Source: an uncultured Clostridium sp. (GTDB taxonomy: Bacteria; Bacillota; Clostridia; Lachnospirales; Lachnospiraceae). Taken from it: DNA of 64,000 bases. The notes under the pieces were generated by a model. That model was not told the DNA's origin, searched no databases, and worked only from the letters and a program-made list of their open reading frames with translations. Positions 8,389 through 16,483 of the stretch are shown piece by piece. The DNA is taken from positions 1 through 64,000 of the forward strand of contig UQBG01000007.1 of the NCBI GenBank assembly GCA_900539185.1, written 5' to 3'. The stretch's first letter is position 1. Each line of letters begins with the position of its first letter. The translations under genes and the position numbers were made by a program.

Positions 8389-9161
8389 TAGAATTCCACC
8401 TCCCCGGCTAAGAATACCGGACCATCCTTGCAGATCCGTTTGTTATGTACATTGGTATGATGATCCTTCTCCTTGGACTTGCATACACACGCCAGGCAGG
8501 CTCCGATTCCGCATGCCATCTTCTCTTCCAGTGATAACTGTGCCTCGATGCCCTGCTCCAGTGCATAGCTCTGGATTGCACGCAGCATCGGTGTCGGTCC
8601 ACAAGCATAGATTGTATCTCCCGTGATTCCATATTCCCGCAATGCATCCATGACATTTCCCTTCACACCATGCGTTCCATCCTCGCTGGCATAGAATACA
8701 TCGGCATATGGAACAAATGCATCATCCAGAAATGTCTCGTCACGATATCCCAGTACAGCCTGTACCGTTGCTCCCATAGCCGAAAGTTCCTTTGCTAACT
8801 GCAGCATCGGCGGAATTCCGATACCACCACCCATGAGGACTGCGGTTCCCGGCTTCTTTGTAAATCCATTTCCCAATGGTCCCATAATATCAATTCGGTC
8901 ATCCGCCCGTAAATGGGAGAACTCCTCCGTTCCCTTTCCGGCTGTTCGATACACCAGCCGGAGTGTTCCCGACTGGGCATCGATTTCACACAGACTGATC
9001 GGTCTCGGAAGCAGTCTGGATCCGTCTTTACTATACAGATTCACAAACTGTCCGGCCTGCGCCTGCTTCGCGATTGCATCTGCCTGTAACTGCATGCTAT
9101 ATATTCCGGTTCCGATCGGTTCCTGATGAATCACCGTAGCCGTTATCTTGACTGTGGACAT
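8388..9161 (-). CDS. pyrK: Dihydroorotate dehydrogenase B, electron transfer subunit
   Basis: The partner of PyrD: carries FAD and a [2Fe-2S] cluster and reduces NAD+. The FAD-binding RPISLCEID segment is near residues 53-61, the nucleotide-binding GGGIGIPPML about 111-120, and the C-terminal cluster ligands appear as CGIGACLACVCK plus a Cys about 19 residues on (RICKDGP). 257 residues, full length. Located between pyrF and pyrD. Confidence 0.96.
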   Translation of the reverse strand: MSTVKITATVIHQEPIGTGIYSMQLQADAIAKQAQAGQFVNLYSKDGSRLLPRPISLCEIDAQSGTLRLVYRTAGKGTEEFSHLRADDRIDIMGPLGNGFTKKPGTAVLMGGGIGIPPMLQLAKELSAMGATVQAVLGYRDETFLDDAFVPYADVFYASEDGTHGVKGNVMDALREYGITGDTIYACGPTPMLRAIQSYALEQGIEAQLSLEEKMACGIGACLACVCKSKEKDHHTNVHNKRICKDGPVFLAGEVEF

Positions 9162-9184
9162 ATCCTTCTCTCCTTCGTACCTTT

Positions 9185-10108
9185 TTATCTGCCTAATGCT
9201 CCGTTAATATCCTCCCGCATATCAATCACTGCCTGACGGGAAGCATCTGCGAAATTCTCTGCACCATACTTCTGATACTTCTCCTGCTTATATGCTGCAA
9301 TAATCCCTCTGGATGAATTTACGATAGCACCCAGTCCGTCCGTGTTGAAGTAATGAACCAGATCGGCTGCCTTACCACCCTGTGCTCCATATCCCGGCAC
9401 CAGAATATAGGTCTTTGGCATCAGCTTCCGAAGCACCTTACCCATCTCAGGATACGTTGCACCGACTACACAGCCTACATTGCTGTATGCTCCGTCCATG
9501 CTCTCTTCGCCCCACTCAGCTACCTTCCTGCCTACCAGTTCATACAGCGGAGTTCCGTCAATCTTCTGATCCTGGAATTCACCGGAAGACGGATTCGAGG
9601 TCTTCACCAGCACAAAGATACCCTTGTCACATTCATTACATACCTTTAAGAATGGTTTCACTCCATCCGAACCAAGATATGGATTCACCGTTGCAAAGTC
9701 TTCGTCAAAGCCGGCATATACCTGACTGCCAACCTGAACCTTGCCCAGGTGTCCGACTGCATATGCCTCAGAGGTAGAACCAATATCACCACGCTTAATA
9801 TCACCGATCACAACCAGATCCTTGCTCTTACAGTACTCTACGGTCTTCTGGAATGCCAGAACCCCTTCCACGCCGAACTGTTCATACATAGCAATCTGCG
9901 GCTTTACTGCCGGAATCAGATCACAGGTAGCATCTACGATTGCCTTATTAAACTGCCAGATGGCCTCAGCGGCACCCTTCAAAGTCTCGCCATATTCCTC
10001 AAATGCCCGTTTCTGAATGTGCTCCGGCACGTAGGACAACATCGGGTCCAGACCTACCACGATCGGGGCATGTAACTGTTCAATCTTGTTTACTAATCTG
10101 CTAATCAA
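9185..10108 (-). CDS. pyrF: Orotidine 5'-phosphate decarboxylase (long type)
   Basis: Decarboxylates OMP to UMP, the last step of the pathway. The 307-residue long form is distinct from the 230-240 residue B. subtilis form. The catalytic Lys/Asp network is in GDIKRGDIGST, with AVKPQIAMYE upstream and VPGYGAQGG near the phosphate site. AGGAGGATA precedes the ATG. First gene of the operon pyrF-pyrK-pyrD-LytTR-kinase. Confidence 0.95.
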   Translation of the reverse strand: MISRLVNKIEQLHAPIVVGLDPMLSYVPEHIQKRAFEEYGETLKGAAEAIWQFNKAIVDATCDLIPAVKPQIAMYEQFGVEGVLAFQKTVEYCKSKDLVVIGDIKRGDIGSTSEAYAVGHLGKVQVGSQVYAGFDEDFATVNPYLGSDGVKPFLKVCNECDKGIFVLVKTSNPSSGEFQDQKIDGTPLYELVGRKVAEWGEESMDGAYSNVGCVVGATYPEMGKVLRKLMPKTYILVPGYGAQGGKAADLVHYFNTDGLGAIVNSSRGIIAAYKQEKYQKYGAENFADASRQAVIDMREDINGALGR

Positions 10109-10141
10109 CGCATTATCCTCCTAATGTATACTTATGGTGTC

Positions 10142-10171
10142 ATTGTAGCACATCTGACAGTTGAAAATCAA
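10142..10171 (-). promoter_or_regulatory. pyrF operon promoter
   Basis: TTGATT (10166-10171) and TACAAT (10142-10147), spacing 18, on the minus strand, partly overlapping the end of the upstream C26 gene. The short leader before pyrF has no attenuator, so regulation by PyrR antitermination is not apparent. Confidence 0.6.
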
Positions 10172-10818
10172 TGGAGGGAACACTGCGACAGCCAATATTC
10201 GAATATCCGCTCGCCATGCTTACACGCTCCCTGTGTTCCCGGCATACGTTCCGGGTGCCACTGAACCCCAAGGATCGGAAGTTCTTCATGAACAATCCCT
10301 TCCACGACCTGATCCTGTGCATATTGAATCGGAAGCAGTCCCTCTCCGATCCGGTCCAGTCCCTGATGATGGGCCGAGTTCACCGGAAAGCGCAACCCAT
10401 ATAGCTGACTTAAAATCGATCCCTCCTGTGCGATCGTCATATGATGCTGATCCCCCTCCCGGTATTCATGCTGATCCGCCGTCTGTAAATGCTGCTGTAT
10501 CGTTCCGCCAAAGAACACATTTATGATCTGCATCCCCTTGCAGATTCCCAGTACCGGCTTTTTCTGCTTACAGTATATTTCCAACAGCTTTAGCTGAAGA
10601 GCATCCAGTACCGGATTCATCTGCCTGGATCCCTGATTCTTCTGTCCGAAGTACTCCGGTGCAATATCACCGCCACCGGGCAGTAACAGTCCATCCATCT
10701 GAACTACGTTCGTCCATTCTTCTTCGAAGAGTCCGATCCCCTCTGCTCCTGCCTGCTTAACTGCCTGCTTATAATTTGCAATCTGATTCTTTTTCCCCGC
10801 TATTACAATTCTCTTCAT
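10168..10818 (-). CDS. C26-family glutamine amidotransferase-like hydrolase
   Basis: Resembles gamma-glutamyl-GABA hydrolase (PuuD) and related class I amidotransferase-fold enzymes that cut gamma-glutamyl bonds. Seen: LLLPGGGDI, the nucleophile elbow LGICKGMQIIN (Cys), NSAHHQG and GVQWHPE with the catalytic His and Glu. About 216 residues if started at ATG 10818 (MKRIVIAG, GGAAG 12 bases upstream); ATG 10836 is an alternative. Transcribed divergently from the M19 dipeptidase gene, which suggests a shared peptide or gamma-glutamyl scavenging role (inference). Confidence 0.82.
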   Translation of the reverse strand: MKRIVIAGKKNQIANYKQAVKQAGAEGIGLFEEEWTNVVQMDGLLLPGGGDIAPEYFGQKNQGSRQMNPVLDALQLKLLEIYCKQKKPVLGICKGMQIINVFFGGTIQQHLQTADQHEYREGDQHHMTIAQEGSILSQLYGLRFPVNSAHHQGLDRIGEGLLPIQYAQDQVVEGIVHEELPILGVQWHPERMPGTQGACKHGERIFEYWLSQCSLH

Positions 10819-10911
10819 TTCTTTTCTATCTTCCATCGCCAATCTTATATTCACACTTCTACTCGTTCGCAACATACGATATACTATTCCTATGAAAGAG
10901 AGGTGTTCCTT

Positions 10912-12057
10912 ATGAATTCATATCTGGAGCAGGCAAAAGAACTTCATCGACAGGTTCCGGTTGTCGATGCACACAATGATCTGGCAGGCGAGCTCCGACT
11001 GCGGCATCAGCATGGTGAAACGGATGTCATCCGACGACTCTATCTACCACACTGGAGACAGGCCGGCATTCAGCTCATCGTTTCTTCAATCTACATCGAA
11101 AACCATGTTTTCTTTCCATCGGACCAATCACGATCCACCATATCAGCATCCACAGCCGGCGGATCCTCATCGGCTGCCCTATGGCAACACTATTGGAACA
11201 CCGGTGAACTCTGTTGGGAACAGGGGTATCAGGTTGCTCTGGAACAAATTGCTATTATAAAGGAAGAAATTTGCACCCTGCCAGATGATCTGATTCTGGT
11301 AACGAGTAAAAAGGACCTTGAACCGGTCTTAACAAAGAAAAAAATCGGAATTCTGCTATATATGGAGGGTTTGGACTGCGTCGGCGATGATATCACAAAA
11401 ATCGATGCATTATACAAACTTGGTGTACGCGGTGCCAGTCTTACCTGGAGTCGTCAGAATCTCTTAGCAACCGGCTGCTGTACCGCCGCAAACTTTACAG
11501 ATATTCCGGGCACTATCACCACTTTGGGCTATCAGGCCTTAGATTGCCTGATGAAACATTCCATGTTTATCGATATCAGCCATTTGAACAATGAAGGATA
11601 TGATGATTTATGCAATCACATAAACAGAAGCAATATTTTTCTTCCATTTATAGCGACTCACTCTAATTCCTGGACGATTCATCCAAACTACCGGAATCTG
11701 ACCGATGCTCAGCTAAAGTCTCTGGCCTGTCAATCCGGCATCCTCGGCATCAATGCGAACAAATATATTGTAGGTTCCGATGGATGTAATCCCCTTGATA
11801 AAATGTGTGAGCATATCCTGTATATCAGTCATTTCATTGGTTTTTCACACATTGGTTTTGGATTCGATTTATGTGATTCTTATACCAGAGGTCGAGATCA
11901 GACGGATCTCATTGAAAAAGAAGACTGTCTGGAAAATCATGAAGAAGCTCTGCTCCTAACCGCCCGTCTTATGGAACGCGGCATATCAGAAGCAGAGCTA
12001 AGACAGCTGCTCGGTACTAATTGGTTGCAGTACTTTTCACAGATCCTGCCGGTCTGA
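10912..12057 (+). CDS. M19-family (renal-type) membrane dipeptidase homologue
   Basis: A zinc dipeptidase of the amidohydrolase superfamily. Metal-binding motifs are VDAHNDL (His, Asp, about residues 19-25), YMEGLD (bridging Glu), DISHLN (His) and ATHSNS (His). 381 residues from ATG 10912, chosen because AGAGAGGTG lies six bases before it; the GTG at 10903 would be inside that Shine-Dalgarno. Related bacterial enzymes cleave dipeptides, some with D-residues. The last 41 bases overlap the convergent CPBP protease gene. Confidence 0.88.
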   Translation: MNSYLEQAKELHRQVPVVDAHNDLAGELRLRHQHGETDVIRRLYLPHWRQAGIQLIVSSIYIENHVFFPSDQSRSTISASTAGGSSSAALWQHYWNTGELCWEQGYQVALEQIAIIKEEICTLPDDLILVTSKKDLEPVLTKKKIGILLYMEGLDCVGDDITKIDALYKLGVRGASLTWSRQNLLATGCCTAANFTDIPGTITTLGYQALDCLMKHSMFIDISHLNNEGYDDLCNHINRSNIFLPFIATHSNSWTIHPNYRNLTDAQLKSLACQSGILGINANKYIVGSDGCNPLDKMCEHILYISHFIGFSHIGFGFDLCDSYTRGRDQTDLIEKEDCLENHEEALLLTARLMERGISEAELRQLLGTNWLQYFSQILPV

Positions 12058-12919
12058 CACCTTTTACATACAGGAGCAGGCAACCAATGGCTGCTACCAT
12101 TCCTATGCCACCTGCTATGATCTGTCCCGGAAGACTGTCCTCGATCGAAGCCGGCAATATAAAATTCAATCCATAGCTTGATGAATTAATCACAATATGT
12201 AACAGCATGCCCGGCAGAACAGAACCATAACGGTATGCCGTATAGCCCAGAATCAGCCCCAGAAGCGTTGCATAAACTCCCTGCACCAGATTCATATGGT
12301 AGATACCGAACAGAAGTGCCTGTGCGATTACAGCCGCCTGCCACGGAATTGCCTTCCGAAAGATTCGAAGGGAAAGCCCTCGGAAAATCAGTTCCTCCGC
12401 TATCGGAGCCAGCAAGCAGACGCATACCATCATGAATACAGAATCACTTCCCAGAGTATCCATCAGCCTCGCATACTGTTCCTGCAGCTTTGGCAAGAGC
12501 GGAAGAATCACGGTCAACGCCATAGACAGGAACAGTTGCAGTGCAATTCCGCAGCCAATAATTCCCAGAATCCTCTGTGGCTTCCATACCTGCTTCCAGC
12601 TTCCGGTTCTTTGCTTCCGCACAAACATAAATCCATACCACAGTCCAAAGATAATTAAATATCCCACATAAATACTAAACATCAGAATACTATATGACAT
12701 CCCGGTTCCATCTAAAAAGTCTGCAATAATCTGGTCACTATCAATCTCAGTCACCCCCGCTGCCGCTGCCTGATAAGCCCGATATACCTCATACACAATC
12801 ATGCCTACTGCACTGGCTATCACCTGCCATAAAAACACAGCAACCACCGGTGCAACTCCCAGTGCGATCCAGCCTGTCCGTTTCCATCCACTCATCTGAT
12901 TCTGCTTCCCTTCATTCAT
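12017..12919 (-). CDS. CPBP-family intramembrane glutamic protease
   Basis: 300 residues with about eight hydrophobic helices. The CPBP (CAAX protease and bacteriocin-processing) motifs are present: EELIFRGL (paired Glu and Arg), FGIYHMN and HIVINSS. Family members include Rce1-like proteases and bacteriocin self-immunity proteins. No bacteriocin gene is visible nearby, so a general membrane-proteolysis role is more likely. It overlaps the end of the M19 gene tail to tail. Confidence 0.85.
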   Translation of the reverse strand: MNEGKQNQMSGWKRTGWIALGVAPVVAVFLWQVIASAVGMIVYEVYRAYQAAAAGVTEIDSDQIIADFLDGTGMSYSILMFSIYVGYLIIFGLWYGFMFVRKQRTGSWKQVWKPQRILGIIGCGIALQLFLSMALTVILPLLPKLQEQYARLMDTLGSDSVFMMVCVCLLAPIAEELIFRGLSLRIFRKAIPWQAAVIAQALLFGIYHMNLVQGVYATLLGLILGYTAYRYGSVLPGMLLHIVINSSSYGLNFILPASIEDSLPGQIIAGGIGMVAAIGCLLLYVKGVRPAGSVKSTATN

Positions 12920-12957
12920 TGTATTCGCTTCCTTTCTTACTATAATATGAAATCCTG

Positions 12958-13806
12958 CTATTTACTCAAGCCACGGCTTTTTCGTTCCAGCCGTATATGT
13001 TCTGTCAGATATACACATACTAACACCATCCATATGACTGTCACACAGGCAACCGGAAATACTCCTGTGTTAAATGCAAACTGTGCCATGATACATAGCA
13101 CCCACATGCCAATACACACATACTGCCCGATCTTATACGCCTGAAAGCCTGCCCGGTACTCTATCAACCGTTCCGCTTCGTCACAGCTATTGATCCATTC
13201 CTCCTGAAACCTAAGATCAAACACACTTCCCCGTTTCTCCGGATTCAACTGCTTTTCCAGATTGACCACCAGATTCTGGATCATAAGCTGTACCACCAGA
13301 CCTAAAACAAATGCCAGATTCCCCAGCATTACCATGCTGCTGATGAGTACACTCGGCTCCTCTATACAGCTATCCAGCTTCCAGTTCACCGCCACCAGAA
13401 AGAAGTTTATAATCATACCAATCGTTGTAAACGCAATGGGCTGATTCATCCGAAGCTCGATCCGATCCAGTTCTTCTTCATCCTCCCCCTGCTCCATCCA
13501 GATTGCAACACGCTTCTTCAGACTTCCATACTGCACAAAACAGATAACCGTCATGACAACATCGAACACTACCATTATAGTCGGTACTACGATTGCACAA
13601 ACGCTATAAATCTGTGCCGTATATGCCTGTAATAATGCTGCTCCGCCCTTTAATCCAAAGGTTATCATCCCTGCAATGCCACCGATGAAAAAGGCGGCTA
13701 TTAAGATAATCAGAAATATCCAGAAGCTCTTTTTCCCTTTCTTTTTATCCGCTGCTACCTGTTGTCTGAGTTCTTCCTCCTTCTGCTTCAACATCTCTTC
13801 CTTCAT
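12958..13806 (-). CDS. DUF3169-like membrane protein
   Basis: 282 residues. A charged, coiled-coil-like N-terminus (KEEMLKQKEEELRQQVAADKK) precedes six hydrophobic segments, arranged as in DUF3169 proteins. In Firmicutes these are often paired with a small Xre-type regulator, as here, where the upstream regulator gene overlaps by four bases (ATGA). Function is unknown; the pairing and shared autoregulated promoter suggest a stress- or signal-responsive membrane protein (inference). Confidence 0.75.
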   Translation of the reverse strand: MKEEMLKQKEEELRQQVAADKKKGKKSFWIFLIILIAAFFIGGIAGMITFGLKGGAALLQAYTAQIYSVCAIVVPTIMVVFDVVMTVICFVQYGSLKKRVAIWMEQGEDEEELDRIELRMNQPIAFTTIGMIINFFLVAVNWKLDSCIEEPSVLISSMVMLGNLAFVLGLVVQLMIQNLVVNLEKQLNPEKRGSVFDLRFQEEWINSCDEAERLIEYRAGFQAYKIGQYVCIGMWVLCIMAQFAFNTGVFPVACVTVIWMVLVCVYLTEHIRLERKSRGLSK

Positions 13807-14012
13807 GACTCTTCCTCCTCGTACTCAAATATATCTTCCACCTTTGCATCGCACACCTTAGCGATCTTCAATGCCAGACTGACAGATGGGGAATAGTCGC
13901 CCCGTTCGATCTGACTGATCGTCTGTCGGGAGGTTCCACATAACACACCCATCTGCTGTTGATTCACGCCCAGTCTTGCCCGATACTCTTTCAAGTGATT
14001 ATAGAGTGGCAT
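13803..14012 (-). CDS. Small Xre-family transcriptional regulator
   Basis: 69 residues, essentially one helix-turn-helix: LKEYRARLGVNQQQMGVLCG, then TSRQTISQIERGDYSPSVSL, matching the immunity-repressor-like family that starts MPLYNHLKEYR. The ATG at 14012 has AAAGGAG eight bases upstream; longer frames reading back through the promoter are artefacts. It overlaps the DUF3169 gene by four bases. Two identical palindromes over its promoter make it the obvious autoregulator. Confidence 0.9.
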   Translation of the reverse strand: MPLYNHLKEYRARLGVNQQQMGVLCGTSRQTISQIERGDYSPSVSLALKIAKVCDAKVEDIFEYEEEES

Positions 14013-14070
14013 TCCATCTGCTCCTTTCTTTTCTATCCTTCCTGTCATACCATACTCCTTTGCATTGCTA

Positions 14071-14150
14071 TGACAAGAACTCTTTTCATTTTGACAAGTT
14101 TCCTTGTCATTCATTGTGTGTAGTATAGCATTGACAAGTTTCCTTGTCAA
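14071..14150 (-). promoter_or_regulatory. Xre operon promoter with two identical palindromic operators
   Basis: A consensus promoter reads leftward: TTGACA (14145-14150), 17 bases, TATACT (14122-14127). The palindrome TGACAAGTTTCCTTGTCA occurs exactly twice, at 14092-14109 and 14132-14149, centres 40 bases apart. The right copy covers the -35 box and the left copy lies just past the expected start point. A further half-site TGACAAG is at 14071-14077. The layout predicts tight repression by the Xre protein. Confidence 0.85.
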
Positions 14151-14170
14151 TACCTTTGTTCCAATTAATT

Positions 14171-14204
14171 TAAAATCAAAAAAGGACTTCTTATCGACGT
14201 CCTT
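14171..14204 (-). terminator. Terminator of the C40 peptidase gene
   Basis: The stem AAGGAC/GTCCTT (14182-14187 with 14199-14204) is followed on the minus strand by TTTTTTGATTTTA, about 65 bases beyond the C40 gene stop codon. Confidence 0.7.
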
Positions 14205-14267
14205 CTCTGATTTTCTTTATTCTGATTTTCACTCCACCAGGGTGCCTCACCCAGTCTTTGCCATTCC

Positions 14268-15500
14268 CTATGGCATGATTCTGGTTGCTCCACATGGAGT
14301 CTGATAATATGCATTCGATACAATAATACCGGTCTTTGGTGTACTGGCATGAACGATCTTTCCGTCACCGATGTAGATCGCTACATGTCCGATGGTCGAT
14401 CCACCATTGTTATAGAACAACAGATCTCCCGGCTGAACCTCATAGATACCGATATTCGTACCATTATAGATCTGATCTCTGGATGATCGGTTCAGGGAAT
14501 AACCAAAGTGACGATATACACTCATAGTAAAGCCGGAACAGTCCGTACCGCTCGTCAAGCTGCTGCCACCATATACATATGGATTGCCCACAAACTGTAA
14601 TGCGTAATTTACCAGATCCGCTCTGGAACCGCTTACTACACTGGTATCTACCTGCGGGGCTGCTGCCGGTGCAGATGGTGTAGCTGCCGGTGCCGGCTGG
14701 GATGCCGCCTGACTTGCCTGTGCTGCCTGTGCCTGCTCCTGTCTTGCCAGCTCTGCCTGTCTGGCAGCCTCTGCCTCTTCCTCTTCCTTCGAAATCGCCT
14801 TGCCCAAATCATAATCGATCTCTATAAATTCATTTGATACATATCCGGAAAACTCTTCGGAAATCAAAAGCTTTGTCCATCCGTCTGCTGTCTCCAGAAC
14901 CTCATAGGTTTCTCCTTCCGGAATCATCGTCAGACAGGTACTGTCTGCATTTGCCTCTTCCCGAACCTTCAATGTTGTAGTCGTTACTGTTGCGATCTTA
15001 TCACAATTTGCTTCTGCATAATCTCCGGCATCATCACCAAATACAACGAGTTCATTCTTTACATATCCGGTAACGGAACCAGACTCAATCTTTGTCCATG
15101 TATCGCCCTGTTCCAGGACGTCTGCTACGGCTCCATGCGGAAGCTTACCAACCACATCGGAATTTTCATCCGCCTCTGCCCGAATGTTCATGTAATCAGA
15201 GACATTTGCCATCAGCTTATTCTCAAACTTCGGATATCTGGCTGTTGATACCGGTGCCTCTTCGGTAACTGCCTCGGTCGTTGCCTCTCCTAATGGATCA
15301 TTGGCAACCGCCTCCGTAGAAACGGTAGCATCCGGATGATTCAGCACATACTGCTCAATCGCTGCATCGATACCCGCTACTGCTGTATCCTTATAAGCAT
15401 CTGCTGCCTTCGCCGGTGTATAAGCATATGCATTCAAACCGATCACCATACCTGCACCTGCGGCTAACAGAACCGTATTCCTTATCATCTTGCGTATCAT
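14268..15500 (-). CDS. Secreted NlpC/P60 (C40) cell-wall endopeptidase with two SH3 domains
   Basis: Likely cuts peptidoglycan stem peptides outside the cell. N-terminal signal sequence (MIRKMIRNTVLLAAGAGMVI, cleavage near AKAADA), two bacterial SH3-like domains at about residues 80-155 and 168-230, a Glu/Ala/Gln-rich linker followed by an Ala/Pro/Ser stretch (about 235-290), then the NlpC/P60 domain (296-410). Catalytic Cys321 (GTDCSGF) and His372 (GHVAIYIGDG) are present. It has its own consensus promoter. Probably a daughter-cell separation or wall-turnover enzyme. Confidence 0.93.
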   Translation of the reverse strand: MIRKMIRNTVLLAAGAGMVIGLNAYAYTPAKAADAYKDTAVAGIDAAIEQYVLNHPDATVSTEAVANDPLGEATTEAVTEEAPVSTARYPKFENKLMANVSDYMNIRAEADENSDVVGKLPHGAVADVLEQGDTWTKIESGSVTGYVKNELVVFGDDAGDYAEANCDKIATVTTTTLKVREEANADSTCLTMIPEGETYEVLETADGWTKLLISEEFSGYVSNEFIEIDYDLGKAISKEEEEAEAARQAELARQEQAQAAQASQAASQPAPAATPSAPAAAPQVDTSVVSGSRADLVNYALQFVGNPYVYGGSSLTSGTDCSGFTMSVYRHFGYSLNRSSRDQIYNGTNIGIYEVQPGDLLFYNNGGSTIGHVAIYIGDGKIVHASTPKTGIIVSNAYYQTPCGATRIMP

Positions 15501-15537
15501 TATGTACGTTCCTCCTAACGAAATAGCTCTTAAATGT

Positions 15538-15594
15538 TACGAACTTATTACAAATGTACGAACATATTATAACAAGCTTGACATAAGAAGTCAA
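15538..15594 (-). promoter_or_regulatory. C40 peptidase promoter with direct repeats
   Basis: TTGACT (15589-15594), 17 bases, TATAAT (15566-15571) on the minus strand. Near the start point a 13-base direct repeat (TACGAACtTATTA at 15538-15550 and TACGAACaTATTA at 15557-15569, one mismatch, 19-base period) overlaps the -10 box and could be a regulator site; which regulator is unknown. Confidence 0.7.
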
Positions 15595-15678
15595 CCTACC
15601 TACAATGTTTCTTGAGGAAAATTAACAGGAAATTAATAGTAATTTTAGGAATCAGCAAGGGAAAGAGAGAGTACTTAT

Positions 15679-16470
15679 ATGCCATCTATTTATGCTCATA
15701 CCCGTTTTGGACGTGATTTATTTGACATGTTACCGGAACCTGCCAAACACTGTGTGTCTAAATATCGGGAACTATATGATATCGGCCTGCAGGGACCGGA
15801 TATCCTATTTTTCTATCATCCGATCCGGAAGAATTATGTCAATCAGTTAGGTTACAGTATCCACGACTGGCAGGGGCGCAAGTTCTTTCAGGCTGCTGCC
15901 AGAACGATCCGTGCCCGTCGCACAAAGGAAGCCTCTCTGGCCTATATGTGCGGTGTTCTGTGTCATTATGCACTGGATCTGGTCTGCCATCCGTATATTG
16001 AACGCATGGTACACAGCAGCCGTCTGCATCACTGTGCGATCGAGGGTGCTTTTGAACGCCTTCTGATCGTAGAAGATCACCTGCCACTTAACACACTGGT
16101 CACCTCATCGATCCATATATCCAAAGAAAATGCATCCGTCATCCGGCAGTTCTACGGTCATACTACCGGCAAGCAGATCCTAAGTGCGCTGCGCTTCATG
16201 GTTCTATGTAATGATGGCCTCCGCCTGAAGGATACTCTTTTCAAAAAATCCATCTTTCTATTCCTGCGTCTGATCGGCAAGTATGACTCCATCGCAGGAA
16301 TGGTTATATCACCGGAACCACAGCCGGAATATGCCGAAACAAACAAAAAGCTCCGCCAGCTCTATGAGGAGGCGAAGCCTGTTGCCATTGATCTTATTCA
16401 GGAATTCTTTTCCAGCATTTCCACCGGAAAGGCCTTGGGACATCACTTCTTTCCAACCTTTTCCGGTTAA
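15679..16470 (+). CDS. Zinc-dependent phospholipase C family protein
   Basis: 263 residues resembling the Zn-dependent phospholipase C/S1-P1 nuclease fold (PF00882-type). Seen: MPSIYAHTRFG at the N-terminus, LQGPDILFFYHP and CHYALDLVCHP, which supply the His/Asp metal ligands of the family. No signal peptide, unlike secreted clostridial alpha-toxins, so toxin activity should not be assumed; intracellular homologues of this type are widespread in Lachnospiraceae. Convergent with the FprA gene. Confidence 0.85.
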   Translation: MPSIYAHTRFGRDLFDMLPEPAKHCVSKYRELYDIGLQGPDILFFYHPIRKNYVNQLGYSIHDWQGRKFFQAAARTIRARRTKEASLAYMCGVLCHYALDLVCHPYIERMVHSSRLHHCAIEGAFERLLIVEDHLPLNTLVTSSIHISKENASVIRQFYGHTTGKQILSALRFMVLCNDGLRLKDTLFKKSIFLFLRLIGKYDSIAGMVISPEPQPEYAETNKKLRQLYEEAKPVAIDLIQEFFSSISTGKALGHHFFPTFSG

Positions 16471-16483
16471 CGGGTGCTCCCGG

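Noticed and set aside
15679..16470. Phospholipase C-like protein as a secreted toxin
   Set aside because: No signal peptide and no C2-like membrane-binding domain as in alpha-toxin.
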